This document shows positions 44,952 through 55,550 of a DNA stretch of 64,000 nucleotides, piece by piece. Source of the stretch: Streptomyces sp. ISL-43 (GTDB lineage: Bacteria > Actinomycetota > Actinomycetes > Streptomycetales > Streptomycetaceae). Position 1 is the stretch's first letter, and each line of letters opens with the position of its first letter. The notes beneath the pieces were generated by a model that was not told the DNA's origin, did not search any database, and saw nothing but the letters and a program-made list of their open reading frames with translations. Location of the stretch: contig NZ_JAGGOT010000002.1 of the NCBI RefSeq assembly GCF_018614195.1, positions 92,573-156,572 of the forward strand, written 5' to 3'. The position numbers and the translations under genes were made by a program.

Positions 44952-46297
44952 GCGCGGGCGTCACCCAGATCTTCCTGGCCTCCACCCTCTACGGCACGGC
45001 CACCCTCGCCGCCGCCCTCGACGCGGACTGCTTCCCGCCCGCCGGCCGCCGGATCCTGCTGACCAGCAACCACTCCGTCACCGCCGAGATCGCGCCCGCG
45101 CTGACCGCCATGCCCGGCTTCGCCGCCCTGCGCACCCGCTTCGACGAGGTGCTCGACTGGAACGCCGTCATCGCCCCGCAGCACCCCAGCACCTGGGCCC
45201 CGCGCCCCGACGACGTCCCGCTGTGGGAGCGGCAGTTGCGCGCCTCCTGGGGCCTGGGCTCCGACCGGGTCGAGCTGATCGTGGAATCGCTGCAGGTCCC
45301 GCCCGCGCAGAGCCTGTGCCGGCTGTTCCCCGGGGCGGCCATAGAGGTCTACGCCGACGGGCTGATGAGCTACGGGCCCACCCGCTTCCGCCTCGACCCG
45401 CAGCTCGGGATGCGCGTACGGCGGGTGCTGCACCTGGACCTCGTACCGGGCCTGGAGCCGCTGCTGCTCACCGAGTTCGGCGTACGGGCCGAGACGATCC
45501 CGGCCGCGGCCTTCCTCAAGGTCGTCAAGGTCCTCGCCGAGCTCGACGCTCCGGTCCTCCCCGAGCCGGTGGACGAGGCCCCCGCGCTCCTGCTCGGCCA
45601 GTACCTCTCCGCGCTCGACCTCATGCCGGCCCGCGAGGAGGAGGAGCTGCACGTGGCGATGGTCCGGGGCGCGCACGCGCTGGGCCACCGCGAGCTGGTC
45701 TTCAAACCGCACCCCAGCGCCCCCGCCGCATACTCGCGCCGGGCGCGGGAGGAGGCCGACCGGCTCGGCGTCCGGCTCACCGTGCTCGGCGCCCCGGTGC
45801 TCGCCGAGACCCTCTACGAGCGGCTGCGCCCGGCGCTGGTCGTCGGCTGCTTCTCCACCGGACTGCTGACCGCGGCCACCCTGTACGGGCTCCCGGTCGC
45901 CCGGACCGGCACCGAGGCCTTGCTCGCGCGCCTGAACCCGTACCCGAACAGCAACCGGGTCCCCCTCGCCCTGGCCGACGCCCTGCTGCCGGACCTCGAC
46001 GACGCGGCGGCCGTGCGCTCCTGGACCCCGCCGGGCCCGGAGCGGGCCGCGGCCGAGGCGGGCGGTCTGCTCACGGCGGTCGGCTTCACGATGCAGCCCA
46101 GGATCCTGGCGGCGCGCCGGGCGGAGGCCGAGCGCTGGCTGGCCGGGCAGCTGACCCCGCGCACCTGGCGCTACTTCACCCGCCGCCGGCTGACCGCCTT
46201 GGGCCTGCCTGGCGGCATCCCGTCCCAGATGTCCTTCCTGCCCCGCAGCCGCACGGCCCGCCGCGTGGCCCGGCTGCTGCGCAGGGCGGTCAGCTGA
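44948..46297 (+). CDS. Polysialyltransferase-like protein
   Basis: A 449-residue protein. Motifs of the capsule polysialyltransferase/sialyltransferase group are in order: VYADGLMSYGP (acidic-Gly motif) near residue 140, LVFKPHPSAPAAY (HP motif) near 255, and VVGCFSTGLLTAATLYG (Ser/Thr motif) near 305. It starts with FLASTLYGTATLAAAL, typical of alpha-2,8-polysialyltransferase family proteins. With the synthetase-synthase and the second transferase it can build and extend a nonulosonic-acid polymer. It ends 8 bp into the convergent LysE gene. Confidence 0.8.
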   Translation: MSAGVTQIFLASTLYGTATLAAALDADCFPPAGRRILLTSNHSVTAEIAPALTAMPGFAALRTRFDEVLDWNAVIAPQHPSTWAPRPDDVPLWERQLRASWGLGSDRVELIVESLQVPPAQSLCRLFPGAAIEVYADGLMSYGPTRFRLDPQLGMRVRRVLHLDLVPGLEPLLLTEFGVRAETIPAAAFLKVVKVLAELDAPVLPEPVDEAPALLLGQYLSALDLMPAREEEELHVAMVRGAHALGHRELVFKPHPSAPAAYSRRAREEADRLGVRLTVLGAPVLAETLYERLRPALVVGCFSTGLLTAATLYGLPVARTGTEALLARLNPYPNSNRVPLALADALLPDLDDAAAVRSWTPPGPERAAAEAGGLLTAVGFTMQPRILAARRAEAERWLAGQLTPRTWRYFTRRRLTALGLPGGIPSQMSFLPRSRTARRVARLLRRAVS

Positions 46298-46952
46298 CGG
46301 CGAGCTTGGCGGCGAAGCCCAGGAACAGGACTCCCGCCGCCGAGCTGGCCCCGGCCGAGAGCCGCTTGCGGCTGCGGAAGGCGGCCGCCAGACGGGTTCC
46401 GCCGAAGATCAGCGTGGTCAGGTACAGGAAGCTGCCGATCTGCAGCAGACCGCCCAGCAGCAGGAAGGACAGCGCCGGGTAGGCGTAGGAGGGGTCCACG
46501 AACTGCACGAAGAAGGACATCAGGAAGAGGATGGCCTTCGGGTTGAACACGCTGATCAGCAGCGCCCGCCGGTAGGGCCGCTCCACCTCGCCGCCGGCCC
46601 CGGCCGGCGCGGCCGGGGCCGCGTCCTGCGCCGCGGCCCGCTCGCGCCTCGATCGCCACATCGTCCACGCGCCCCGCAGCATGCCGATGGCGAGCCAGGT
46701 CAGGTATCCGGCACCGAGCAGTTTGACGACGCCGAAGAGCATCGGGCTGGTCTGGAGCAGGGCCCCGGCGCCGACAGCGGCGAGGGTCATGAGCACGGCG
46801 TCCCCGGTGAACACGCCGCAGGCGGCCTTGTACCCCTCGCGGACCCCGCCGCGCGCGGCGACGGACAGCGTGTAGAGCGAGTTCGGGCCCGGCAGCAATA
46901 TGACCAGCACGAGGCCGGCGAGATACGTCGGTAGATCTGTGACACCCAGCAT
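46290..46952 (-). CDS. LysE/RhtB-family amino-acid exporter
   Basis: A 220-residue membrane protein with about six helices and the family opening YLAGLVLVILLPGPNSLYTL (residues ~8-27). A charged Ala-rich loop is at ~105-125, and RALLISVFNPKAILFLMSFFVQFV follows. It resembles LeuE. ATG 46952 is preferred over the longer frame to 46979. It ends in the last codons of the convergent polysialyltransferase-like gene, so the two share a terminus region. Confidence 0.88.
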   Translation of the reverse strand: MLGVTDLPTYLAGLVLVILLPGPNSLYTLSVAARGGVREGYKAACGVFTGDAVLMTLAAVGAGALLQTSPMLFGVVKLLGAGYLTWLAIGMLRGAWTMWRSRRERAAAQDAAPAAPAGAGGEVERPYRRALLISVFNPKAILFLMSFFVQFVDPSYAYPALSFLLLGGLLQIGSFLYLTTLIFGGTRLAAAFRSRKRLSAGASSAAGVLFLGFAAKLAVS

Positions 46953-47049
46953 GTGCAGGAGTGTCCCATGAGGACGCACCTGTCGCGCCAGTGGGTTTCA
47001 CAGGGTGGGCACGGAACCCCGCCCAGGCATCACCCCTGGTCACGGGCGG

Positions 47050-48633
<1,584 letters not shown>

Positions 48634-48791
48634 GTGCCGCGCTCCTTCGTAGCTCCGAGGGGCCCGGGGCTGATAAAACGTCCCCGCGACGGCCGCTGGT
48701 CACAATGGCGCAACATCGCGGCCTTCCATGCAACTCTCCACGCCTGCCAGGCATCACCTAGATACACACGTAGAGAAATCGGGGGACCGCA

Positions 48792-49664
48792 ATGCACCGC
48801 CAGAAAGTCATAGTCCGCGCACTGGGCCTGGCCACCGCCGTCGCACTCGCCGCGACCGCCTGCGGTCCGCAGAAGTCGGAAGCCACTGGCTCCGGTTCCT
48901 CCGCGCCCGCGTCGCCCACGGCGGTCGCCTCTCCCGAGACCTCGCCGTCCACGGACGCCAAGCCCGGCGACGCCTCCCCGTCCCCGTCCGCTTCGGCGTC
49001 CCCCTCGGCCTCCGCCTCGCCGTCGCCGACGGTGAAGCAGGTCATGGCCAACGGCGACGACAGCGAGCAGGTGCGCGAACTGCAGGCCCGGCTGCGCCAG
49101 CTCAAGCTGATGACGGTCGCGCCGACCGGCTTCTACGGTTCGAAGACGACCGCCGCGGTCAAGTCCTTCCAGTCGAAGAACAAGCTGACCGCCACCGGCG
49201 GCGTGGACGAGCCCACCTGGAAGAAGATCCAGAGCCTCACCAAGAAGCCGACCGCCGACGAGCTGCGCCCGCCGGCCGTCAACGAGGCCGACGCGCCCGA
49301 CCCGCGCTGCATGACGGGCCGCGTCATGTGCATCAGCAAGGAGAGCCGCACCCTCGCCTGGATGATCGACGGCAAGGTCGTCTCCACCCTGGACGTCCGC
49401 TTCGGCTCGGAGAACACCCCGACCCGCGAGGGCGAGTTCAAGGTGGAGTGGAAGGCCAAGGACTGGACGTCGACGATCTACCACACGCCGATGCCGTACT
49501 CGATGTTCTTCAGCCGCGGCCAGGCCGTGCACTACTCGGCGGACTTCGCCGCCCGGGGTTACGCCGGCGCCTCGCACGGCTGCGTGAACGTCCGGGACAA
49601 GGGCAAGCTGGCGGCGCTGTTCGACGCGGTCCAGGTCGGCGACAAGGTCGTCGTCTACTGGTGA
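48792..49664 (+). CDS. L,D-transpeptidase with peptidoglycan-binding domain
   Basis: A 290-residue lipoprotein. Lipobox AATA/C is at residues ~21-24 and an 60-residue Ser/Pro/Ala linker follows. A PG_binding_1 domain is at ~87-155 (DDSEQVRELQARLRQL, FYGSKTTAAVKSFQ). The YkuD domain at ~170-290 has the catalytic ASHGCVNV with His and Cys. It forms 3-3 crosslinks in peptidoglycan. GGGGGA precedes the ATG. A terminator follows. Confidence 0.92.
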   Translation: MHRQKVIVRALGLATAVALAATACGPQKSEATGSGSSAPASPTAVASPETSPSTDAKPGDASPSPSASASPSASASPSPTVKQVMANGDDSEQVRELQARLRQLKLMTVAPTGFYGSKTTAAVKSFQSKNKLTATGGVDEPTWKKIQSLTKKPTADELRPPAVNEADAPDPRCMTGRVMCISKESRTLAWMIDGKVVSTLDVRFGSENTPTREGEFKVEWKAKDWTSTIYHTPMPYSMFFSRGQAVHYSADFAARGYAGASHGCVNVRDKGKLAALFDAVQVGDKVVVYW

Positions 49665-49729
49665 GCCGCGGGTGGGCCGTCTGCCGGCGGGTCGTCCGCC
49701 GGCCTCTCGGCGGCGAGTCGGACGTTGAG

Positions 49730-49768
49730 GGCGCGGGCGGGATCGGGGGAACGAATCCCGCCCGCGCC
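49730..49768. terminator. Terminator in the gap after the L,D-transpeptidase
   Basis: A 14-bp perfect stem (GGCGCGGGCGGGAT and complement) with an 11-base loop. A second, smaller hairpin is at 49683-49703. The rest of the 270-bp gap (49665-49934) shows nothing else. Confidence 0.8.
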
Positions 49769-49934
49769 GGTTGCGCAGAGCCCAGGGGTACGGGGGGAAC
49801 CCCTGCTCATGCGCGGCCGATGACCAGTCGGCTCGTTATGTACTGCGCCGTCGGTTCGAAAAGTGTTACAGCCGCGTCGGGGTCTCTTTCAGGACAATGT
49901 CCGATACCCGATCCCCGGGCCGGCCGGGCCGCTC

Positions 49935-50999
49935 TCAGCGGGCTCCGCCCGACCCCACTGACGCGTCGGTGAGCGGCCGGGACGGTTCCAGCGTCGTCAT
50001 CGGCGATTTGCGTCCCGACGAGACGGGCGATTCTTCCTTCGTACCGCCGCTCGGGATTTCGTCGAGCACCACCTGGCAGTAGCGCGGGATCCTCAGGAGC
50101 CCGCTGGCCAGGCTCACGAGCTTCTCCCGGCTGTCGTTGTCGAGCCGGCCCGCCCGGAAGTCCTTGCAGAGCGCCACCGACCGGATCCGGTTCGCCGATT
50201 CCTTCTCCGCGGCGTCCTCGGTGCCGCCCGCGGCGAAGCGGTCCCTGCCCTCCCGGTCGCCCGTGGAGCCGGTCCCGCCGGTGGAGCCGCCCGTGGAAGG
50301 TCCCGTGGTGGCCGCGCCGCTCGCCCCGGTCGAGCCGCCGCCGGGCGCCGTCGTCGTACGTTCCTCCGCGCCCGGGGTGTTTCCCGGATCCGGGCTGGTC
50401 CCGCGGCTCTCGCCGGCGCGCGGCGGGGTGGTCGGCCCGGGCCGCGGGACCGACTTCGGGTCCGCGCCGCCCGAGCCCGCCGGGGAGAACCCGGTGGTCA
50501 CCGACACGGCCGGGAGCCGGCCCGCGCTCTCGTGGGTGTCCCGGTCCAGCAGGCCGGCTCCTGCGGCGGCCGCGAGGCCGCCCACGGCGACGCTCGCCAG
50601 GGCGGCGGCGAGGGCGAAGCGGGCCGGACGGGCCCGCCGGGAAGCGGAAGCGTGATCTGCGGCGGGGCCGGAGCCCGGTCCCGCGCGGTGGCCAGGGGAT
50701 CCGGCGCCGGCCGGCCGGCCGAGCTCGACGAGCGTGTCGCCCTCGGCGAACGCCTCGGCTCCCACGGCCCGGCCCTGGGGCACGTCGCCGCGCGCCGCGC
50801 GGAAGGCCGCCACGGCGGCGGCCTCTCCGGGCAGCTCCCCGGCGACCGTCGGCGGCGCCTCGGCCAGTGCGTCGAGGGCAGCGCGCAGCCGCTCGGCCCG
50901 CGCTCGGGCATGGTGCTCGGCGCCAGGTGCGGCCGGTTCGCCGCGCAGCAGTCTGTCCGCCGCGGCTTTGTCCAGCCACCTGTCGCGCTCGTCGGCCAT
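49935..50999 (-). CDS. Membrane-anchored anti-sigma-like protein
   Basis: A 354-residue single-pass protein. The cytoplasmic N-terminus (residues ~1-135) opens with MADERDRWLDKAAADRLLRG, and a membrane helix is at ~137-160 (FALAAALASVAVGGLAAAAG). Outside is a long Gly/Thr/Ser/Pro linker (~170-265) and a small domain with two Cys (ALCKDFRAGRLD, IPRYCQVVLD). The start codon overlaps the sigma gene stop by one base (TGATG). The layout is that of an anti-sigma factor, but no HxxxCxxC zinc motif is present. It probably holds the sigma at the membrane and senses an outside signal. Confidence 0.72.
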   Translation of the reverse strand: MADERDRWLDKAAADRLLRGEPAAPGAEHHARARAERLRAALDALAEAPPTVAGELPGEAAAVAAFRAARGDVPQGRAVGAEAFAEGDTLVELGRPAGAGSPGHRAGPGSGPAADHASASRRARPARFALAAALASVAVGGLAAAAGAGLLDRDTHESAGRLPAVSVTTGFSPAGSGGADPKSVPRPGPTTPPRAGESRGTSPDPGNTPGAEERTTTAPGGGSTGASGAATTGPSTGGSTGGTGSTGDREGRDRFAAGGTEDAAEKESANRIRSVALCKDFRAGRLDNDSREKLVSLASGLLRIPRYCQVVLDEIPSGGTKEESPVSSGRKSPMTTLEPSRPLTDASVGSGGAR

Positions 51000-51760
51000 C
51001 ACATGTCCTTCTGCGTCCGCCAACGTGAATGCGTCACACCGGTTTGTTCTACGAGTCCCCCACCATGGGCGCGCTGCGCCGGGACGGCGTCGAGATCCCT
51101 CTCGCCCCCTGCGCCCCGTGCCTGGCCACCGCCATTATCGCCGAGGCCGCGCCCCGATCCGGAGCCGATGTCGGAGTCGGGCTCGAAACCGCCCTCCGCG
51201 CCGAGCAGCTCGGCCAGTTTCTTCAGGCCCCGGTGCGCGGCGGTGCGTACCGCGCCGGGCCGCTTGCCCAGGGTCTCGGCCGCGCTCTTGGCGTCCAGGC
51301 CGACGACGACCCGCAGGACGACGGCTTCCGCCTGGTCCTGCGGGAGCTGGGCTATGAGTTCCATCGTGCGGCAGGTGGAGAGGGACTCCATGGCTTCGAC
51401 GGCGGTGTCGGACTCGGCGGCGTGGCCCGTCAGCTCGGTCTCGTCGCCGCCGACGGCCGGGCGCCGGCCGCGCATCCGGATGTGGTCGAGGGCGCGGTTG
51501 CGGGCGATCCGGGCGGCCCAGCCGCGGAAGCGGTCGGCGTCGCCGGTGAAGGAGTCGAGGTCGCGGGCGATCTGCAGCCAGGCCTCGGAGGTGACGTCCT
51601 CCGCGTCGCCGTCGCCGACGAGGGTGCGGACGTATCCGAGCAGGCGTGGGTGCACGGCGCGGTACACAGTACGGAACGCGTTCTCGTCGCCGTCTTGTGC
51701 CGCGAGCACCGCGGTGGTCAGCTCCGCGTCGTCCCCCAGCAAAGTCCCCAACCCGTTCAC
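50999..51760 (-). CDS. ECF RNA polymerase sigma factor
   Basis: A 253-residue sigma factor from GTG 51760 (TTG 51781 also possible). Region 2 is at ~25-95 (AVHPRLLGYVRTLVGDGDAEDVTSEAWLQIARDL, spread over ~38-72). Region 4 is at ~130-190 (LIAQLPQDQAEAVVLRVVVGLDAKSAAETLG). A ~60-residue Gly-rich tail follows, longer than usual. It is translationally coupled to the membrane partner downstream. Target promoters unknown. Confidence 0.85.
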   Translation of the reverse strand: MNGLGTLLGDDAELTTAVLAAQDGDENAFRTVYRAVHPRLLGYVRTLVGDGDAEDVTSEAWLQIARDLDSFTGDADRFRGWAARIARNRALDHIRMRGRRPAVGGDETELTGHAAESDTAVEAMESLSTCRTMELIAQLPQDQAEAVVLRVVVGLDAKSAAETLGKRPGAVRTAAHRGLKKLAELLGAEGGFEPDSDIGSGSGRGLGDNGGGQARGAGGERDLDAVPAQRAHGGGLVEQTGVTHSRWRTQKDM

Positions 51761-52166
51761 TGTCCTGTATGTGTGGCGCAAATCAGCACGTTACGGGTTT
51801 CAAGCACCTTCGTCCACGAGTTGTACAACGAGCAACCAACCCTGCGCGGAGCGAGGTGTGACACAAAACGCACCGCGGGCGCTGACAGGGGTACGGGCTT
51901 GTCGCACGAGTCCGTGACGGATGGCGGCCGGGGCCTCTCCTGTGGGGGGTGGCGGCCTCGGTCGCCCTCCCCTTTCCGGCCGGTCCCCCTGCCGCCCTCG
52001 CAGCCATCATGCCCGGCAGCCCGCTCGCGCCGCAGGCGGGCCCCACATGCGACCTTGTCATCCTTTCGGCTCACTTCCGGGTGAAAACCCGGGATGGGTA
52101 CGACACACTCCGCCCCACGTCGATAGCGTGGCGGGACACCCGCGCCACGCCACGAGGAGCCCCCCG
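51761..52166. other. 406-bp gap between the ECF sigma and UraD-like genes
   Basis: Contains the divergent promoters. Visible elements are a TTGTACAA palindrome around 51820 and a small CCGGGTGAAAACCCGGG hairpin near 52080. No small gene with fitting codon use and no RNA gene was recognised. Confidence 0.5.
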
Positions 52167-52733
52167 CTGTCCAGCCACCTTCCGGCACAGGCCCGCGGAG
52201 GCTCCGACCCTTCCCGCGGCTCAGGGCTCGCGCGCTTCAACGCCCTGTCCCCCGAAGCCGCCCACTCCGTCCTGCTGCACTGCTGCGGCAGCCGGCGCTG
52301 GGCCCACCGGGTGGCCGCCCACCGCCCCTACCCCGACCACGGCACGCTGCTCGCCGCCGCGGACGAGGCCTCGTACGACCTCTCCCAGGCGGATCTCTCC
52401 GAGGCGCTGGCCTGCGAGTTCCCGCCGGAGCTGGAGCAGGGGGCCTCGTACGCCGCCCTGCTGGCGCTGGACGCGGCCCACTCGGAGTACGAGCGGACCT
52501 TCGGCCACGCCTTCGTGATCTGCCTCGACGGGCACACCCCGGAGGAGCAGGCGGACGAACTGCTGGCCGCGATCCGTCGGCGGATGCACCTGGAGGTGGA
52601 CGAGGAGCGCGCGATCTCCGCGGACGAGCTCCGTCGTGTCGCGCAGGCCCGGCTGGCCGATCTGACACGCTGGCTGACCTCGACAGATGGTGTGTCCGCT
52701 GTCGAATTCGGGCTATTCGCCCCTGTGGGATAG
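52167..52733 (+). CDS. UraD-fold (OHCU decarboxylase-like) protein lacking catalytic motif
   Basis: A 188-residue protein. The likely start is CTG 52167, seven bases after GAGGAG; no ATG or GTG fits. The fold marks of 2-oxo-4-hydroxy-4-carboxy-5-ureidoimidazoline decarboxylase are present: FNALSPEAAHSVLLHCCGSRRWAHRVAAHRPY (over residues ~25-56), then the YERTFGHAFVICLDG stretch near 112 and ADELLAAIRRRMHLEVDEE. But the HPxIG motif that carries the catalytic His is missing (CEFPPELEQGASY instead). It is therefore probably not a urate-pathway decarboxylase. It lies 152 bp before sdhC. Confidence 0.7.
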   Translation: MSSHLPAQARGGSDPSRGSGLARFNALSPEAAHSVLLHCCGSRRWAHRVAAHRPYPDHGTLLAAADEASYDLSQADLSEALACEFPPELEQGASYAALLALDAAHSEYERTFGHAFVICLDGHTPEEQADELLAAIRRRMHLEVDEERAISADELRRVAQARLADLTRWLTSTDGVSAVEFGLFAPVG

Positions 52734-52885
52734 TCCGTCCGTGCCTGTTTGATCACACCGATGGCCCCCGCGCGAGGGAACCGACAAAGCGTCGCTACGA
52801 TGTCCGGGGCCGGAGGACCGTACCCGGCCGGGCCCGACCGACAAAGAAGCCGGCTGGCCCCCGCCCCGCTTCCGGAGGGTTTTCC

Positions 52886-53266
52886 GTGCCGGCTGGAACG
52901 TTGTACCGCGGCCGGGAAGGAATGTGGTCCTGGGTGGCTCATCGAGTCACCGGCGTCCTCATCTTCTTCTTCCTGTTCGTACACGTCCTCGACACCGCTC
53001 TCGTACGCGTCTCTCCCGAGGCGTACGACGATGTCGTGGCTACCTACAAGACTCCGATCGTCGCGCTGATGGAGTACGGCCTCGTCGCCGCCATCCTGTT
53101 CCACGCGCTCAACGGTCTCCGTGTCATCGCCGTGGACTTCTGGTCCAAGGGCCCGCGCTACCAGAAGCAGATGCTCTGGTCCGTCGTGGGCATCTGGGTC
53201 GTACTGATGGCCATGGCCTTGTACCCCGTACTGGGGCACGCGTACCTCGAACTGTTCGGGAAGTGA
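52886..53266 (+). CDS. sdhC: Succinate dehydrogenase cytochrome b subunit
   Basis: A 126-residue membrane anchor from GTG 52886, with GGAGG seven bases ahead. Three helices; the heme-ligand region HALNGLRVIAVDF near residue 73 and an earlier SWVAHRVTGVLI are typical of the family. First gene of sdhCDAB. Confidence 0.92.
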   Translation: MPAGTLYRGREGMWSWVAHRVTGVLIFFFLFVHVLDTALVRVSPEAYDDVVATYKTPIVALMEYGLVAAILFHALNGLRVIAVDFWSKGPRYQKQMLWSVVGIWVVLMAMALYPVLGHAYLELFGK

Positions 53267-53271
53267 CACGC

Positions 53272-53763
53272 ATGTCTTCTGACACTTCTCCCGCCAACAT
53301 GACCAAGGCCGTCGGCGACGTCGAGGCCGTCTCCCTGTACGACGTCGACAACCCGGCGCCGTTCATCGAGGCACCGCGCAAGCGCACGAGCAAGACCCCG
53401 CGCTCGACCCGCGGCAACTTCGAGATGGCCGCATGGCTCTTCATGCGCCTCTCGGGCATCGTGCTCGTCGTCCTGGTCATCGGCCACCTGCTGATCCAGC
53501 TCGTTCTGGACGGCGGCGTCTCCAAGGTCGGCTTCGCCTTCGTGGCCGGCCGCTGGGCCTCCCCGTTCTGGCAGGGCTGGGACCTGCTGATGCTGTGGCT
53601 CGCGATGCTCCACGGCGCGAACGGTCTGCGTACCGTCATCAACGACTACGCGGAGCGCGCCAACACGCGGCTGTGGCTCAAGGGCCTGCTCTACACCGCC
53701 ACCGTGTTCACCATTCTTCTGGGCACGCTGGTGATCTTCACCTTCGACCCGAACATCCGCTAG
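53272..53763 (+). CDS. sdhD: Succinate dehydrogenase hydrophobic membrane anchor
   Basis: A 163-residue subunit, 5 bp after sdhC. About 45 hydrophilic residues come first, then three helices. MLHGANGLRTVINDY near residue 108 holds the heme/quinone-site His and Arg. Confidence 0.92.
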   Translation: MSSDTSPANMTKAVGDVEAVSLYDVDNPAPFIEAPRKRTSKTPRSTRGNFEMAAWLFMRLSGIVLVVLVIGHLLIQLVLDGGVSKVGFAFVAGRWASPFWQGWDLLMLWLAMLHGANGLRTVINDYAERANTRLWLKGLLYTATVFTILLGTLVIFTFDPNIR

Positions 53764-53786
53764 GCAACGGGGCTGAGGCGAAACCA

Positions 53787-55550
53787 ATGAAGATCCACAA
53801 GTACGACACCGTCATCGTCGGCGCGGGTGGCGCGGGCATGCGCGCCGCCATCGAATCGACGAAGCGCAGCCGCACCGCCGTGCTGACGAAGCTCTACCCC
53901 ACCCGCTCCCACACGGGCGCCGCGCAGGGCGGCATGGCCGCCGCGCTCGCCAACGTGGAGGACGACAACTGGGAGTGGCACACCTTCGACACGGTCAAGG
54001 GCGGTGACTACCTGGTCGACCAGGACGCCGCCGAGATCCTGGCGAAGGAGGCCATCGACGCGGTCCTCGACCTGGAGAAGATGGGCCTGCCGTTCAACCG
54101 CACCCCGGACGGCACCATCGACCAGCGCCGCTTCGGCGGCCACTCCCGCAACCACGGCGAGGCGCCGGTCCGCCGGTCCTGCTACGCCGCGGACCGCACC
54201 GGTCACATGATCCTCCAGACGCTGTACCAGAACTGCGTCAAGGAGGGCGTGGAGTTCTTCAACGAGTTCTACGTCCTGGACCAGCTCCTGGTCGAAGAGG
54301 ACGGCGTCAAGAAGTCGGCCGGCGTGGTCGCGTACGAGCTCGCCACCGGCGAGATCCACGTGTTCCAGGCGAAGTCCGTCATCTACGCCTCCGGCGGCAC
54401 CGGCAAGTTCTTCAAGGTGACCTCCAACGCGCACACCCTCACGGGTGACGGCCAGGCGGCCTGCTACCGCCGCGGCCTGCCGCTCGAGGACATGGAGTTC
54501 TTCCAGTTCCACCCGACGGGCATCTGGCGCATGGGCATCCTGCTGACGGAGGGCGCCCGCGGTGAGGGCGGCATCCTCCGCAACAAGGACGGCGAGCGCT
54601 TCATGGAGAAGTACGCGCCGGTCATGAAGGACCTCGCGTCCCGTGACGTCGTCTCGCGCTCCATCTACACCGAGATCCGCGAGGGCCGCGGCTGCGGTCC
54701 CGCCGGCGACCACGTGTACCTGGACCTGACGCACCTTCCGCCGGAGCAGCTCGACGCGAAGCTCCCGGACATCACCGAGTTCGCGCGCACCTACCTCGGT
54801 ATCGAGCCGTACACGGACCCGATCCCGATCCAGCCCACCGCGCACTACGCCATGGGCGGCATCCCGACCAACGTCGAGGGTGAGGTCCTCATGGACAACA
54901 CCACCGTCGTCCCCGGCCTGTACGCGGCCGGCGAGGTCGCGTGCGTGTCGGTGCACGGCGCGAACCGCCTGGGCACCAACTCGCTGCTGGACATCAACGT
55001 CTTCGGCAAGCGCTCGGGCATCGCGGCCGCGGCCTACGCCCACGCGAACGACTACGTCGAGCTGCCCGAGAACCCGGCGCAGCAGGTCATCGACCTGGTC
55101 GAGCACCTGCGTGCCTCCACGGGCAACGAGCGGGTCGCCGACCTGCGCCTGGAGCTCCAGGAGACGATGGACGCCTGCGTGATGGTGTTCCGCACCGAGC
55201 AGACCATCAAGACCGCGGTCGAGAAGATCGCGGAGCTGCGCGCGCGCTACAAGAACGTGTCCGTCCAGGACAAGGGCAAGCGCTTCAACACGGACCTGCT
55301 GGAGGCCATCGAGCTGGGCAACCTGCTCGACTTGGCCGAGGTCATGGCCGTGTCCGCGCTGGCGCGCAAGGAGTCCCGCGGCGGTCACTACCGCGAGGAC
55401 TACCCGAACCGCGACGACGTCAACTTCATGCGCCACACCATGGCGTACCGCGAGGTCGTCGGCGACGGCGAGAACGCCACGGACACTGTCCGCCTGGACT
55501 ACAAGCCCGTCGTCGTCACCCGCTACCAGCCGATGGAGCGTAAGTACTGA
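53787..55550 (+). CDS. sdhA: Succinate dehydrogenase flavoprotein subunit
   Basis: A 587-residue flavoprotein. The FAD motif VGAGGAGMRAA is near residue 12, the covalent-FAD His in RSHTGAAQGGMAAAL near 45, and active-site segments QFHPTGI, TEGARGEGG and SVHGANRLGTNSLLD follow. It oxidises succinate to fumarate and passes electrons to SdhB. The TGA stop overlaps the sdhB ATG by one base. Confidence 0.95.
   Translation: MKIHKYDTVIVGAGGAGMRAAIESTKRSRTAVLTKLYPTRSHTGAAQGGMAAALANVEDDNWEWHTFDTVKGGDYLVDQDAAEILAKEAIDAVLDLEKMGLPFNRTPDGTIDQRRFGGHSRNHGEAPVRRSCYAADRTGHMILQTLYQNCVKEGVEFFNEFYVLDQLLVEEDGVKKSAGVVAYELATGEIHVFQAKSVIYASGGTGKFFKVTSNAHTLTGDGQAACYRRGLPLEDMEFFQFHPTGIWRMGILLTEGARGEGGILRNKDGERFMEKYAPVMKDLASRDVVSRSIYTEIREGRGCGPAGDHVYLDLTHLPPEQLDAKLPDITEFARTYLGIEPYTDPIPIQPTAHYAMGGIPTNVEGEVLMDNTTVVPGLYAAGEVACVSVHGANRLGTNSLLDINVFGKRSGIAAAAYAHANDYVELPENPAQQVIDLVEHLRASTGNERVADLRLELQETMDACVMVFRTEQTIKTAVEKIAELRARYKNVSVQDKGKRFNTDLLEAIELGNLLDLAEVMAVSALARKESRGGHYREDYPNRDDVNFMRHTMAYREVVGDGENATDTVRLDYKPVVVTRYQPMERKY

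Noticed and set aside
51757..52188. A 143-residue minus-strand frame in the gap upstream of the ECF sigma gene
   Set aside because: Codon use is not biased as in real genes here, it has no ribosome site, and it covers both divergent promoters.
53760..55436. A 558-residue minus-strand frame opposite sdhA
   Set aside because: Antisense of a textbook sdhA; composition is a mirror of its codons and shows no motif.
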